Assembly (NCBI RefSeq): GCF_040546765.1
Contig: NZ_JBEPOK010000001.1
Coordinates: 3,596,001-3,660,000, forward strand
Direction: 5' to 3'
DNA: 64,000 nt
From: Arthrobacter sp. OAP107
GTDB lineage: Bacteria; Actinomycetota; Actinomycetes; Actinomycetales; Micrococcaceae
Shown: positions 50,256 through 59,679 of the stretch, piece after piece
How positions within the stretch are numbered: position 1 is the stretch's first letter
Layout: every line of letters begins with the position of its first letter
Position numbers and translations under genes: made by a program
The notes under the pieces: generated by a model
The model's input: the letters and a program-made list of their open reading frames with translations, nothing else
The model's database searches: none
Told to the model about the DNA's origin: nothing

Positions 50256-51467
50256 CTACCGTGCGCGCACGCCCGCACGCCAAACGGCGTGCGTGAGCGG
50301 CATGCCGGGCCGGTAGGCCAGGTGGGTGGCGGACGGGGCGTTAAGGACGTGCAGGTCTGCCCGGTGTCCGACGGCGATGGAGCCCACCGCCCGTTCGCCG
50401 TCGACGTCGTTCCCGGACTCGCGCTGCAGCGCCAGGGCGCCGCCGTACGTCGCCGCCCGGACGGCCTCGTGGACGCTCAGGCGCATTTGCAGGACGGCGG
50501 TGGTGACGCAGTAAGCCATAGAGCTCGTGTAGGACGTGCCGGGGTTGCAGTTGGACGCGAGGGCCACGGGCACGCCGGCGTCCAGCAGCTGCCGGCCGGG
50601 CGCCAGCGGCTGGCGGGTGGAGAGGTCGCAGGCCGGGAGGCAGGTGGCCACGGTCCCCCGCGTGCCCGTTCCGGATGCGGCGTCCCAGCCGGACCAGCCG
50701 GCGGCGAGGCTGTCAATGTCCTGCCCGGAAAGATAGTTGACGTGGTCCACGCTCGCCGCGCCGAACTCCACAGCGAGGCTGACGCCGGCGCCGTGGCCCA
50801 GCTGGTTGCCGTGCACCCGCAGCCCCAGCCCGGCGTGGCGGCAGGCCTGCAGCACGGCACGGGACTGCTCCTCGGAAAAGGCTCCCTTTTCGCAGAACAC
50901 GTCGGCCCAGCGGGCGTACGGAAGCACAGCGTCCAGCATCGGGCCGCAGGCGAGCTTGGTGTACTCATCCGCATCAATGCCGGCGGGCACCAGGTGCGCG
51001 CCGAGGTAGGTGACCTCATCCGCGACGGTGGAGGCGATGCGTGCGCTCCTGGCCTCCTGCTCAACGTCCAGGCCGTAGCCCGTTTTCGTCTCCAGGTACG
51101 TCGTGCCCTGCGATACAGCCTCGGCAATGCGGCCCTGGGCCAGCCGCGTGAGGTCGTAGTCGCTGGTGTTCCTGGTGGCTTCGGTGGTGACGGCGATGCC
51201 GCCGGCGCTGTACTCCTCCCCCGCCATGCGCGCCTCGAATTCGGCGGTCCGGTCCCCGGCGAAGATCAGGTGCGTGTGGGAGTCCACCCAGCCGGGCAGC
51301 ACGGCCCGGCCGCCCGCGTCCATGGCGTCGTCGGCGGCCGGGGCATCCGATGCCTGGCCGATCCAGGAGATCCGTTCGCCCTCGATCACCAGTGCAGCGT
51401 CCTTGAGGACACGGTGCTCCGCGTCCTGGGTCATCAGTTCGGCAATGTTGGTGATCAGAGTGCTCAT
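50256..51467 (-). CDS. hutI: imidazolonepropionase
   Basis: A 403-residue amidohydrolase that opens imidazolone-propionate in histidine breakdown. It shows the metal motif DSHTHLIFAGDR (about 62-73), the KTGYGLD substrate motif (about 128-134), HGNQLGHG and SVDHVNYL, and ASNCNPGTS. Compared with typical HutI a stretch of about 15 residues (AAGWSGWDAASGTG, near 260) looks inserted. It starts with ATG at 51467, 11 bp after the FAD oxidoreductase gene. Other hut genes are not in the window. Confidence 0.88.
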   Translation of the reverse strand: MSTLITNIAELMTQDAEHRVLKDAALVIEGERISWIGQASDAPAADDAMDAGGRAVLPGWVDSHTHLIFAGDRTAEFEARMAGEEYSAGGIAVTTEATRNTSDYDLTRLAQGRIAEAVSQGTTYLETKTGYGLDVEQEARSARIASTVADEVTYLGAHLVPAGIDADEYTKLACGPMLDAVLPYARWADVFCEKGAFSEEQSRAVLQACRHAGLGLRVHGNQLGHGAGVSLAVEFGAASVDHVNYLSGQDIDSLAAGWSGWDAASGTGTRGTVATCLPACDLSTRQPLAPGRQLLDAGVPVALASNCNPGTSYTSSMAYCVTTAVLQMRLSVHEAVRAATYGGALALQRESGNDVDGERAVGSIAVGHRADLHVLNAPSATHLAYRPGMPLTHAVWRAGVRAR

Positions 51468-51478
51468 GGATCCATTCT

Positions 51479-52606
51479 TCAGCGCCGGATGGACCAGCGC
51501 GTCGCAGCCAGCGCATCCGCCGTCCGGGATACCGGACCGGTGCCGGAGCCTTGCCCGGAACCGCCATCAGGCCCCGCCAGGATCTGGGCCGCGGCCACTT
51601 CAGCGATGCCGGACGACGTCTGGAACCCGTAGCCGCCCTGGCCGGCGAGCCAGTAGAAGCCGCGGGCCTCGGCGTCGAAGCCTACGACCGGGACGCCGTC
51701 GGCCGCCTCGGTGCGCAGGCCGGTCCAGGCTGTCCGGACGGGTCCGATGCCCAGCGTCGTCAGCGTGTTCAGCCGGGAGATGAGCCGCTCCACGTCCCCG
51801 GGACGCGGACGTGCGTCCTCCGCCGGGCTGGCCACATGTTCCGACGGCGAGATCAGCACGTCGCCCCCTTCCCGGCGGAAGTAGAAGGAGTCGTCGGCGG
51901 CGGCCACCATGGGGCTGCCTTCCGGCAGCGGATGGTCGACGCCGACAATCGCCGCCGTGCGCCGGTACGGCTGCAGGCCGATTTTCTCGACGCCGCTCAG
52001 CACCGCCAGCTCGTCGGCCCAGGCGCCGGCGGCGTTGACCAGAACGCCGGCCGAGAAGCCTTCCTGGCCGGCGCCGATTTCCCAGCCTGATCCCAGCCGC
52101 TGGGCCGAGTGGACGCGGGCGCCGGTGATGATGTCCACGCCGGCAGCCTCGGCACGTGCCCGGTGCCTTTCCAGCAGCACCGGGGCGTCGCACCCGAAGG
52201 ACCCGGTGTCCAGGCCGGCGGCTGAGAAGGACTCGGGCTTCAAAGCCGGGCACAGCCCAAGCGCTTGATCATGGCTGATCAGGCGCATCTCGCCGCTGGC
52301 CTCGGCCCGCACCGTTTCGTCGTCCCCGATGAGCAGAAAGCTGCGCGGTGACAGCACGGGCCGGGGCCGGCCGGCGTCGTCCGCTGCAATCAGCTCAAGG
52401 GTGCGGACGGTAAGTTCCTGCACCACCGGCGGGCCGTAGCTGGGTATCAGCTGCCGGGCCGAGCGGGAGGACGTGTGGTACGCCAGCTGCTGCTCCGCCT
52501 CCACGAGGGCAACGGTGCATTTGCCGGCCAGCGCGGATGCCAGGGACAGCCCGGCGATCCCGCCGCCCACAATGACTACGTCATAGGTTGATGCCATGGG
52601 CTCCAT
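51479..52606 (-). CDS. FAD-dependent oxidoreductase (D-amino acid oxidase/dehydrogenase-like)
   Basis: A 375-residue DAO-fold flavoprotein. The N-terminal dinucleotide motif is VVIVGGGIAGLSLASALAG (about 10-28), and the C-terminal FAD site is GFYWLAGQGGYGFQTSSGIAEVAA. The R-T/TSSRSARQL region fits D-arginine/glycine oxidase-like dehydrogenases. Start candidates are ATGs at 52606 and 52597. It lies between kbl and hutI and probably deaminates an amino acid or imidazole compound. The substrate is unknown. Confidence 0.8.
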   Translation of the reverse strand: MEPMASTYDVVIVGGGIAGLSLASALAGKCTVALVEAEQQLAYHTSSRSARQLIPSYGPPVVQELTVRTLELIAADDAGRPRPVLSPRSFLLIGDDETVRAEASGEMRLISHDQALGLCPALKPESFSAAGLDTGSFGCDAPVLLERHRARAEAAGVDIITGARVHSAQRLGSGWEIGAGQEGFSAGVLVNAAGAWADELAVLSGVEKIGLQPYRRTAAIVGVDHPLPEGSPMVAAADDSFYFRREGGDVLISPSEHVASPAEDARPRPGDVERLISRLNTLTTLGIGPVRTAWTGLRTEAADGVPVVGFDAEARGFYWLAGQGGYGFQTSSGIAEVAAAQILAGPDGGSGQGSGTGPVSRTADALAATRWSIRR

Positions 52607-52621
52607 CTTTACAGATGCCCG

Positions 52622-52672
52622 GAACCTGCGCAGTCACCAGGCGTGCTCAATCACCGGACCTAAGCAGTTACC
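52622..52672 (-). repeat. 3 x 17-bp tandem repeat across the kbl stop
   Basis: On the minus strand three 17-bp units beginning GGTAACTG, GGTGATTG and GGTGACTG (start bases 52672, 52655 and 52638) run directly from the kbl stop (the TAA is in the first unit) toward the next gene. Confidence 0.65.
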
Positions 52673-53873
52673 GCGCCTGCGCAGCCACCGCGTCCCGGCT
52701 CTTGACGAACGCCTGGACGCAGGTTTCGACGTCGTCGGCGCTGTGCGCTGCGGACAGCTGGACCCGGATGCGGGCGGCACCGCGCGGCACCACGGGGAAA
52801 CTGAAGGCGGTGACGTACACCCCGTGCTGCAGCATCTGGTCGGCAACCTTCGCCGCCAGCACCGCGTCGCCGAACATGACAGGCACAATGGCGTGCTCGC
52901 CGTCGAGCAGTTCGAAGCCTTCCTCCGTCATCCGGCGGCGGAACAGTTCCGCGTTCCGGAACAGGCTGGCCCGCAGCTCCCCGGAGGTCTGCACAAGCTC
53001 CAGTGCCTTGATGGTGGCTGCAACAATGGCCGGCGCAAGGGAGTTGGAGAAGAGGTAGGGGCGGGCCTTCTGCCGGAGCATGGCAACGACTTCGCCGCGG
53101 CCGGACACGTAGCCGCCTGAGGCGCCGCCCAGGGCCTTCCCGAAGGTGCCGGTGAAGATGTCCACGCGGTGGGCTACGCCGGCGTGCTCGGGGGTCCCGG
53201 CTCCCGTGGCACCCATGAACCCGACCGCGTGGGAGTCGTCCACCATCACCAGGGCGTCGTGCTTCTCTGCGAGGTCGCAGATGGCCTCCAGCGGTGCAAG
53301 GTAGCCGTCCATGGAGAAGACGCCGTCCGTGACGATGATCTTCCGCCGGGCACCCTTCGCCTCCACCAGCTTGGCCTCCAGGTCGGCCATGTCCTGGTTG
53401 GCGTAGCGGAACCGCTGCGCCTTGCAGAGCCGGATGCCGTCGATGATCGAGGCGTGGTTCAGGGCGTCGGAAATGATGGCGTCCTCTGGGCCGAAGAGCG
53501 ATTCGAACACTCCGCCGTTGGCGTCGAAGCAACTGGAGAACAGGATGGTGTCCTCCGTGCCGAGGAACTTTGAGACCCGCGCTTCGAGTTCGAGGTGGAG
53601 GTCCTGGGTGCCGCAGATGAACCGGACACTGGCCATCCCGAAGCCGCGCTCGTCCATGGCCGCCTTGGCCGCCGCGATGATTTCTGGGTGGTCGGCCAGG
53701 CCCAGATAGTTGTTGGCGCAGAAGTTCAGGACGGGCGAGCCGGACTCACCGATCTGCCCGGCCGTGATGTGGCTGGCCTGGGCGGAGTCAATGTGGCGTT
53801 CGGTCTTGTAGAGGCCTGCGGCGCGGATGTCGTCCAGCTCGGCGGCGAGCTGGTCTTTGATGGCTGAGTACAT
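52668..53873 (-). CDS. kbl: glycine C-acetyltransferase (2-amino-3-ketobutyrate CoA ligase)
   Basis: A 401-residue alpha-oxoamine synthase using PLP. PLP lysine lies in DIFTGTFGKALGGASGGY (about 232-249), and substrate regions are NFCANNYLGLADHPE and MVDDSHAVGFMG. It cleaves 2-amino-3-oxobutyrate from Tdh with CoA to glycine and acetyl-CoA. It starts with ATG at 53873, 88 bp after tdh. Confidence 0.95.
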   Translation of the reverse strand: MYSAIKDQLAAELDDIRAAGLYKTERHIDSAQASHITAGQIGESGSPVLNFCANNYLGLADHPEIIAAAKAAMDERGFGMASVRFICGTQDLHLELEARVSKFLGTEDTILFSSCFDANGGVFESLFGPEDAIISDALNHASIIDGIRLCKAQRFRYANQDMADLEAKLVEAKGARRKIIVTDGVFSMDGYLAPLEAICDLAEKHDALVMVDDSHAVGFMGATGAGTPEHAGVAHRVDIFTGTFGKALGGASGGYVSGRGEVVAMLRQKARPYLFSNSLAPAIVAATIKALELVQTSGELRASLFRNAELFRRRMTEEGFELLDGEHAIVPVMFGDAVLAAKVADQMLQHGVYVTAFSFPVVPRGAARIRVQLSAAHSADDVETCVQAFVKSRDAVAAQAR

Positions 53874-53961
53874 GGCGGGTTCTCCTCGGCTGGGAAACTG
53901 TCAGAAACTGTGGACGGACCAGGTCCGGATTTTGGGGCCGGATCTTCGGGTGGGGTGCGGG

Positions 53962-55008
53962 TCAGACTTCCGACCAGTCGAGCACCACTTTGCCGCCGAC
54001 GCCAGCCTTCGCGATCTCGAAGCCCTTTTCCCATTGGGTGGCCGGCAGCACGTCGGTGACCACGGCGGAGATGCTGGCGTGCACCGACGGGTTGGAGGAC
54101 AGCATGGCGCTCATGGCGTACCAGGTCTCGAACATCTCGCGGCCGTAGATGCCCTTCAGCGTCAGCATGTGCGTGACCACCTTCCCCCAGTCGATGTCGA
54201 TGGACTGGCTGGGAAGGCCCAGCATGGCGATGCGTCCCCCGTGGTTCATGTTGTCGATCATCTCCGGCAGCGCCGTGGGATGTCCGGACATTTCCAGTCC
54301 GATGTCGAAGCCCTCTCGCATGCCCAGCTCCCGTTGCGCCTCCCGGACCCGCGTCTTGGAGACGTCGATGGCAAGGTCCACGCCGAGCTGCCGGGCGAGC
54401 TCGAGCCGCGGTGCGGACACGTCCGTGATGGCGATCTTGCGGGCACCGGCATGGCGGGCCACGGCGATGGCCATGAGGCCGATCGGTCCGGCGCCGGTGA
54501 TCAGCACGTCCTCGCCCACCAGCGGGAAACTCAGGGCGGTGTGCACGGCGTTGCCGAAGGGGTCGAAGATGGCGCCGAGCTCGGGCGTGACGGACGGGTC
54601 CTGGTGAACCCAGACGTTCGTCTCCGGGATGACCACGTATTCGGCGAATGCCCCGTCCCGCTGCACGCCCACGCTGACCGTGTGGATGCACATCTGGCGG
54701 CGGCCGGCGCGGCAGTTGCGGCAGATCCCGCAGACGATGTGGCCTTCGCCGGATACGCGGTCGCCCACTTTGACGTAGCGCACGTCCTCGCCGGTGGCCA
54801 CCACCTCGCCGTAGAACTCGTGGCCGGCGATCAGCGGGGCCTCGATGATGCCCTGCGCCCAGGCGTCCCAGGACTGGATGTGCAGGTCGGTTCCGCAGAT
54901 GCCGGTGGTCAGCACGCGGATCTTGACCTCGCCGGGTCCGGCCTCCGGTTCCGGGCGGTCGGTCAGTTCAAACCCGGCGTGTGCGCCGGACTTGTAAAGG
55001 GCCTTCAT
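53962..55008 (-). CDS. tdh: L-threonine 3-dehydrogenase
   Basis: A 348-residue zinc medium-chain dehydrogenase. Catalytic zinc residues are in TTGICGTDLHIQSWD and GHEFYGEV. The structural zinc cluster is CGICRNCRAGRRQMC (about 92-106). The NAD site is ITGAGPIGLMAIAVARHAGA. It oxidises threonine to 2-amino-3-oxobutyrate, the Kbl substrate. The ATG at 55008 has an AGGAAG site. A LysR gene is divergent. Confidence 0.95.
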   Translation of the reverse strand: MKALYKSGAHAGFELTDRPEPEAGPGEVKIRVLTTGICGTDLHIQSWDAWAQGIIEAPLIAGHEFYGEVVATGEDVRYVKVGDRVSGEGHIVCGICRNCRAGRRQMCIHTVSVGVQRDGAFAEYVVIPETNVWVHQDPSVTPELGAIFDPFGNAVHTALSFPLVGEDVLITGAGPIGLMAIAVARHAGARKIAITDVSAPRLELARQLGVDLAIDVSKTRVREAQRELGMREGFDIGLEMSGHPTALPEMIDNMNHGGRIAMLGLPSQSIDIDWGKVVTHMLTLKGIYGREMFETWYAMSAMLSSNPSVHASISAVVTDVLPATQWEKGFEIAKAGVGGKVVLDWSEV

Positions 55009-55132
55009 TGGCTTCCTAACGTTCGGCATGCGGTGGCATGCGGGGAAATCTCCCTTCATTAGAGCCACTCGAGACCAATTAGCACAAGGGGAATTTTCTC
55101 AATCGACGATTAAGGAATTGCTAAGGAATAGG

Positions 55133-56050
55133 ATGAACGCCATGGAGATCCACCAGCTCGAAATGCTGCGCGAGCTTGGCGCGCTGGGAAGCGTCAAGGC
55201 AGTGGCCGATACCCTGCTCGTCACGCCGTCGGCCGTGTCCCAGCAGCTCGCCCAGCTGCAGAAAAGCGTCGAGGTGCCGCTGACGCGCAAGGAGGGCAGG
55301 AACCTGGTCCTTACGGAGGCAGGCCAGGTGCTCGCCGACGCGGGTGCCGCCGTCGTCAGCGCCATGGCCGATGCGCGGATGGCGATCGGCGCGTACCACA
55401 GCTCCACCGTGGCGCCGGTGACCGTGAGCGGTTTCCACAGCGCGGGGCAGGCGCTGTTTGCGCCGCTGGCCCGGCTGCTGGACGGGCCGGACAAGCCGAA
55501 GGTGCTGCTCTCCGACGAGGACGTGGCGCAGCAGGATTTCCCGGCGCTGACGGCACGGTACGACCTGGTGCTGGCGCACCGGATGGACCACAGCCCCAAG
55601 TGGCCGGAGGAAAGGGTGGCGGTGATTCCGCTGGCGCATGAGCCGCTGGATGTGGCGCTGCCGGCTGGCCACCGGCTGGCGGGGCAGGCGGCGCTGACGG
55701 CGTCCGACGTCGTCGGCGAACCCTGGGTGACCAGCCGCGCCGGCTACTCCCCCGCGGACGTGCTGTCCGCCGTCGCCGCGGTGTCCAGCCGGGAGCTGAA
55801 CATCGTGCACCGGATCAATGACTACTCGACGGTGGCTGCGCTGGTGGCGTCCGGAAGCGTGATCGGCCTGCTGCCGCGGCACACAGCGCGGCCGGTGCTG
55901 AACCCGGACATCGTGCTGCGGCCGCTGCACGGGATCAGCACCCGGCGGCGGATCGATATCCTGGCCCGCCCGGAAAACCTCAAGCGCGCGTCGGTCCGGG
56001 TGGTGTGCGAGGCGCTGCAGGACATCATGGCCCGGCTCAGCCACGGTTAA
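55133..56050 (+). CDS. LysR-family regulator divergent from tdh-kbl
   Basis: A 305-residue LysR protein. The HTH is LREL GALGSVKAVADTLLVTPSAVSQQLAQLQ (about 10-40), followed by an effector domain. Start candidates are 55133 and 55142, both with AGGA sites. The 124-bp spacer to tdh holds inverted TTAGCA (55079) and TGCTAA (55119) arms and AT-rich sequence, probable binding sites. Control of threonine/glycine catabolism is likely from position. Confidence 0.83.
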   Translation: MNAMEIHQLEMLRELGALGSVKAVADTLLVTPSAVSQQLAQLQKSVEVPLTRKEGRNLVLTEAGQVLADAGAAVVSAMADARMAIGAYHSSTVAPVTVSGFHSAGQALFAPLARLLDGPDKPKVLLSDEDVAQQDFPALTARYDLVLAHRMDHSPKWPEERVAVIPLAHEPLDVALPAGHRLAGQAALTASDVVGEPWVTSRAGYSPADVLSAVAAVSSRELNIVHRINDYSTVAALVASGSVIGLLPRHTARPVLNPDIVLRPLHGISTRRRIDILARPENLKRASVRVVCEALQDIMARLSHG

Positions 56051-56054
56051 ACCC

Positions 56055-56114
56055 AACTGGGTCGCAGTTAATGTCGTTATGAGCCCTCAAAACGACATTA
56101 ACTGCGACCCAGTT
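56055..56114. terminator. 24-bp perfect inverted repeat between convergent genes
   Basis: The arms 56055-56078 and 56091-56114 pair over 24 bp without mismatch around a 12-nt loop. It lies between the LysR gene and gatB. It lacks a T-run but should stop transcription in both directions. Confidence 0.8.
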
Positions 56115-56134
56115 TCGAATCGGGTCAGAGGCGG

Positions 56135-57640
56135 CTAGACGGTGACGCCGAGCTTCTCCAGGATCAGCTCGCGCACGCGGTTGGCGTCGGCCTGGCCGCG
56201 GGTGGCCTTCATGACGCCGCCGACGATGGCACCAATCGCCTGCACCTTGCCGCCGCGGATCTTGTCCGCGACGTCGGGCTGCGCGGCCAGGGCTGCGTCG
56301 ATTGCTTCCAGGAGCGGGCCGTCGTCGGAGACCACGGCGAGGCCGCGCTTCTCGACGACCTCGGCCGGGGTGCCTTCGCCGGCGAGCACGCCGTCCAGCA
56401 CCTGGGAGGCCATCTTGTTGTTGATCTTGCCCGCGTCCACCATGCGGCTCAGCTCCACGATCGTGGCAGGCTCGATGCCCAGCTGGCCGGGGTCGACGTC
56501 GGCGTTCTTGGCGCGGCCCACGATCTCGCCCATCCACCATTTGCGGGCCACGGATGCCGTGGCGCCGGCGGCGATGGTTTCCTCGATCTCGTCCAGCACG
56601 CCGGCGTTGACGACGTCGCGGAACTCCAGGTCCGAGTAGCCCCAGTCCTGCTTGAGCCGCTTGCGGCGCTCGGCCGGCGGCTCGGGCAGGGTGGCGCGGA
56701 GCTCCTCCACCCATTCCCGGGAGGGAACCACGGGAACCAGGTCCGGCTCCGGGAAGTAGCGGTAATCGTCGGCGTCGGACTTTGCCCGGCCCGACGTCGT
56801 CGTGCGCGTGTCCTCGTGCCAGTGGCGGGTTTCCTGGATCACCGGCTCGCCGGAGTCCAGGACGGCGGCGTGCCGCTGGATCTCGTAGCGGACGGCGTGC
56901 TCGACGGCGCGCAGCGAGTTCACGTTCTTCGTCTCGGAGCGGATGCCGAAGCGTTCACGGCCGTGCGGGCGCAGCGAGACGTTGGCGTCGCAGCGCACGT
57001 TTCCGCGCTCCATCTTGGCGTCCGAGACGCCGAGGTTCTTGACGATTTCCCGCACGGCGGCGACGTAGGCCTTGGCGAGTTCGGGGGCGCGGGACCCGGC
57101 ACCCTCGATCGGCTTGGTGACGATCTCCACGAGTGGAACGCCGGCGCGGTTGTAGTCCACCAGCGAGTATTCCGCGCCCTGGATGCGTCCGGCCGAGCCG
57201 CCCAGGTGGGTCAGCTTCCCGGCGTCCTCCTCCATGTGCGCACGCTCAATCTCGACCCGGAAGACGGTGCCGTCCTCGAGTTCGATGTCCAGGTAGCCGT
57301 CATACGCGATCGGCTCGTCGTACTGGGACGTCTGGAAGTTCTTCGGGGTGTCCGGGTAGAAGTAGTTCTTCCGGGCGAAGCGGCAGGATTCGGCGATCTT
57401 GCAGTTCAGCGCCAGGCCGATCTTGATGGAGGACTCCACCGCGGTCTTGTTCACCACCGGCAGGACGCCGGGCATGCCCAGGTCCACCTCGTTGACGTTG
57501 GTGTTGGGCTCATCGCCGAACACGTTGGGCGCGGAGGAGAACATCTTGGTCTTGGTGTTGAGCTCGACGTGGACCTCGAACCCCAGGACGGGGTCGTATT
57601 TCTCCATGGCCTCTTCGAAGCTCAGGGTTGCGTCAGACAT
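56135..57640 (-). CDS. gatB: Asp-tRNA(Asn)/Glu-tRNA(Gln) amidotransferase subunit B
   Basis: A 501-residue GatB with GFEVHVELNTKTKMFSSAPN at the N-terminus, PDTPKNFQTSQYDEPIA and the YqeY-like tail at the C-terminus (NRVRELILEKLGVTV). It phosphorylates misacylated tRNA and is amidated with ammonia from GatA. The ATG overlaps the gatA stop as TGATG. Confidence 0.96.
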   Translation of the reverse strand: MSDATLSFEEAMEKYDPVLGFEVHVELNTKTKMFSSAPNVFGDEPNTNVNEVDLGMPGVLPVVNKTAVESSIKIGLALNCKIAESCRFARKNYFYPDTPKNFQTSQYDEPIAYDGYLDIELEDGTVFRVEIERAHMEEDAGKLTHLGGSAGRIQGAEYSLVDYNRAGVPLVEIVTKPIEGAGSRAPELAKAYVAAVREIVKNLGVSDAKMERGNVRCDANVSLRPHGRERFGIRSETKNVNSLRAVEHAVRYEIQRHAAVLDSGEPVIQETRHWHEDTRTTTSGRAKSDADDYRYFPEPDLVPVVPSREWVEELRATLPEPPAERRKRLKQDWGYSDLEFRDVVNAGVLDEIEETIAAGATASVARKWWMGEIVGRAKNADVDPGQLGIEPATIVELSRMVDAGKINNKMASQVLDGVLAGEGTPAEVVEKRGLAVVSDDGPLLEAIDAALAAQPDVADKIRGGKVQAIGAIVGGVMKATRGQADANRVRELILEKLGVTV

Positions 57641-59214
57641 CAGTGTGAACCTCCGTGGCTCGAGGCAGCGGCAGTTGAAGCAGCGAGTTCGGGTGCCTTG
57701 TCCAGCAGCGGACCGCCCCACTTCGCTTCCAGCAGGGATTCCAGGACAGCGCCCACCCGGTAGAGGCGGGCGTCCTCGCGTGCCGGTGCCAGCAGCTGGA
57801 TGCCGACAGGCAGTCCATCCTCGTCGGCCAGGCCGCCGGGCAGGGACAGGCCGGGGACGCCGGCCATGTTGGCGGGGATGGTGGCGACGTCGTTGAGGTA
57901 CATCGCCAGCGGGTCATCCAGCTTCTCACCCAGCTTGAACGCTGTGGTGGGCGCGGTGGGGGAAATCAGGACGTCAGCCTTGGCGAAGGCGGCCTCGAAG
58001 TCGCGCTGGATGAGCGTGCGCACCTTCTGGGCGGAGCCGTAGTAGGCGTCGTAGTACCCGGCGGACAGCGCGTACGTGCCCAGGATGATGCGGCGCTTGA
58101 CCTCGTCGCCGAAGCCGGCGGCGCGGGTGGCGCCCATGACGCGCTCGATGGTCAAGGGCGGATCCTCGGGGAGCACGCGCAGGCCGTACCGGACGCCGTC
58201 GAACTTGGCCAGGTTGGAGGAGGCCTCGGACGGCATGATCAGGTAGTAGGCGCCCAGGGCGTACTGGAAGTTGGGGCAGGACACCTCAACGATCTCCGCG
58301 CCGGCCTCCTTGAGCAGCTCCAGCGATTCATTGAAGCGGTTCTCGACGCCGGCCTGGTAGCCCTCGCCGTGGAGTTCCTTGATGATGCCGATCTTCATGC
58401 CGTCCACGTTGCCGAGGCGCGCCGCGGCCACGAGGTCGCCCAGCGGGTCCGGCAGGGAGGTGGAGTCGTGCGGGTCATGGCCGCCGATGACCTGCTGCAG
58501 CAGCGCCGAGTCCAGGACGGTGCGCGAAACCGGGCCGATCTGGTCCAGCGAGGACGCCATGGCGATGGCACCGTAGCGGGACACGCCGCCGTAGGTGGGC
58601 TTGACGCCCACGGTGCCGGTGACGGCGCCGGGCTGGCGGATGGATCCGCCGGTGTCCGTGCCGAGCGCCAGCGGCGCTTCGAAGGCTGCGACGGCAGCAG
58701 CGGACCCGCCGCCGGAACCGCCGGGGATGCGGTCCAGGTCCCACGGGTTGCGGGTGGGGCCGAAGGCCGAGTGCTCGGTGGAGGAGCCCATGGCGAACTC
58801 GTCCAGGTTGGTCTTGCCTAGGATCGGCATCTTGGCGGCGCGCAGCTTCTTGACGACCGTGGCGTCGTACGGGCTGTGCCAGCCTTCGAGGATCTTGGAG
58901 CCGGCCGTGGTGGGCTGGCCGATGGTGACGATGAGGTCCTTGACGGCGATCGGGACGCCGGCGAGCTCGTGCAGCTCCTCGGCAGCCTGCCCTCCGGCGG
59001 CGCGGATGGCGTCCACCTCGGCGGCGACGGCGAGTGCTTCCTCGGTGTTGACGTGCAGGAACGCGTTGACGCCGCGTTCTCCCCCGTCGACGGCGGCGAT
59101 GCGGTCCAGGTGCGCCTGGGTGACCTCGACGGCGGTGACCTCACCGGCGGCGAGCTTCGCGGCCAGCTGGGCCGCGGAAAGACGGATGAGTTCCGTGCTG
59201 TTGGTTTCAGTCAT
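57640..59214 (-). CDS. gatA: Asp-tRNA(Asn)/Glu-tRNA(Gln) amidotransferase subunit A
   Basis: A 524-residue amidase. The Ser-cis-Ser-Lys set is Lys92 in VPIAVKDLI, Ser167 in PGGSGGGSAAA and Ser191 in TDTGGSIRQPG. It releases ammonia from glutamine for the transamidation. Its ATG is 3 bp after the gatC stop. Confidence 0.96.
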   Translation of the reverse strand: MTETNSTELIRLSAAQLAAKLAAGEVTAVEVTQAHLDRIAAVDGGERGVNAFLHVNTEEALAVAAEVDAIRAAGGQAAEELHELAGVPIAVKDLIVTIGQPTTAGSKILEGWHSPYDATVVKKLRAAKMPILGKTNLDEFAMGSSTEHSAFGPTRNPWDLDRIPGGSGGGSAAAVAAFEAPLALGTDTGGSIRQPGAVTGTVGVKPTYGGVSRYGAIAMASSLDQIGPVSRTVLDSALLQQVIGGHDPHDSTSLPDPLGDLVAAARLGNVDGMKIGIIKELHGEGYQAGVENRFNESLELLKEAGAEIVEVSCPNFQYALGAYYLIMPSEASSNLAKFDGVRYGLRVLPEDPPLTIERVMGATRAAGFGDEVKRRIILGTYALSAGYYDAYYGSAQKVRTLIQRDFEAAFAKADVLISPTAPTTAFKLGEKLDDPLAMYLNDVATIPANMAGVPGLSLPGGLADEDGLPVGIQLLAPAREDARLYRVGAVLESLLEAKWGGPLLDKAPELAASTAAASSHGGSH

Positions 59215-59217
59215 GTT

Positions 59218-59514
59218 CTAGTCCTCATCCAGGATTGCCGGGACCTTGAAGCGGTCTGCGTCCGAGTCCGGAGCGCCGGAGAGTGCCTGCTCCGCGGTGA
59301 AGGTGTGGCCCACCTCGTCCTCGCGGAACACGTTGCTCAGCGGAATCGGGTGCGAGGTAGCCGGAACGTCGTCACCTGCGGCCTCGCTCACGGACTTAAC
59401 CGCCTCTACGATGACGGCAAGTTCGCCGGCCATCCTGTCCAGCTCTTCAGCACTCATCTCAATGTGCGCGAGCCGCGCTAGGTGCGCGACGTCGTCACGG
59501 TTGATCGCAGCCAT
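59218..59514 (-). CDS. gatC: Asp-tRNA(Asn)/Glu-tRNA(Gln) amidotransferase subunit C
   Basis: A 98-residue GatC with VAHLARLAHIEMSAEELDRMAGELAVIVE at the N-terminus and the C-terminal loop SGAPDSDADRFKVPAILDED. It is the first gene of gatCAB and holds GatA and GatB together. Confidence 0.95.
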   Translation of the reverse strand: MAAINRDDVAHLARLAHIEMSAEELDRMAGELAVIVEAVKSVSEAAGDDVPATSHPIPLSNVFREDEVGHTFTAEQALSGAPDSDADRFKVPAILDED

Positions 59515-59625
59515 GGATCTCCCTGCAAGTTCGGAATGGGTTTCCGAACTAGTCTACTGTCACGTTGCCCTGCGACTTTCCTGCTACTCACCTTCCGGCC
59601 AAGCGGACTTTCGGCCGGGCAAGAC

Positions 59626-59660
59626 GAAGCAGAGTGCGGAAATGTTCCACACTCTGCTTC
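59626..59660 (-). terminator. hairpin after the CitMHS gene
   Basis: A 16-bp stem with one C-A mismatch and a 3-nt loop lies between the end of the transporter gene (59680) and gatC. It has a poor T-run. Confidence 0.65.
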
Positions 59661-59679
59661 CGTCATTGGTTGGTCCGGG

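Noticed and set aside
51479..52606. Call of a sarcosine or glycine oxidase for the FAD protein
   Set aside because: The fold fits, but specific active-site features cannot be read reliably by eye, so only the family level is given.
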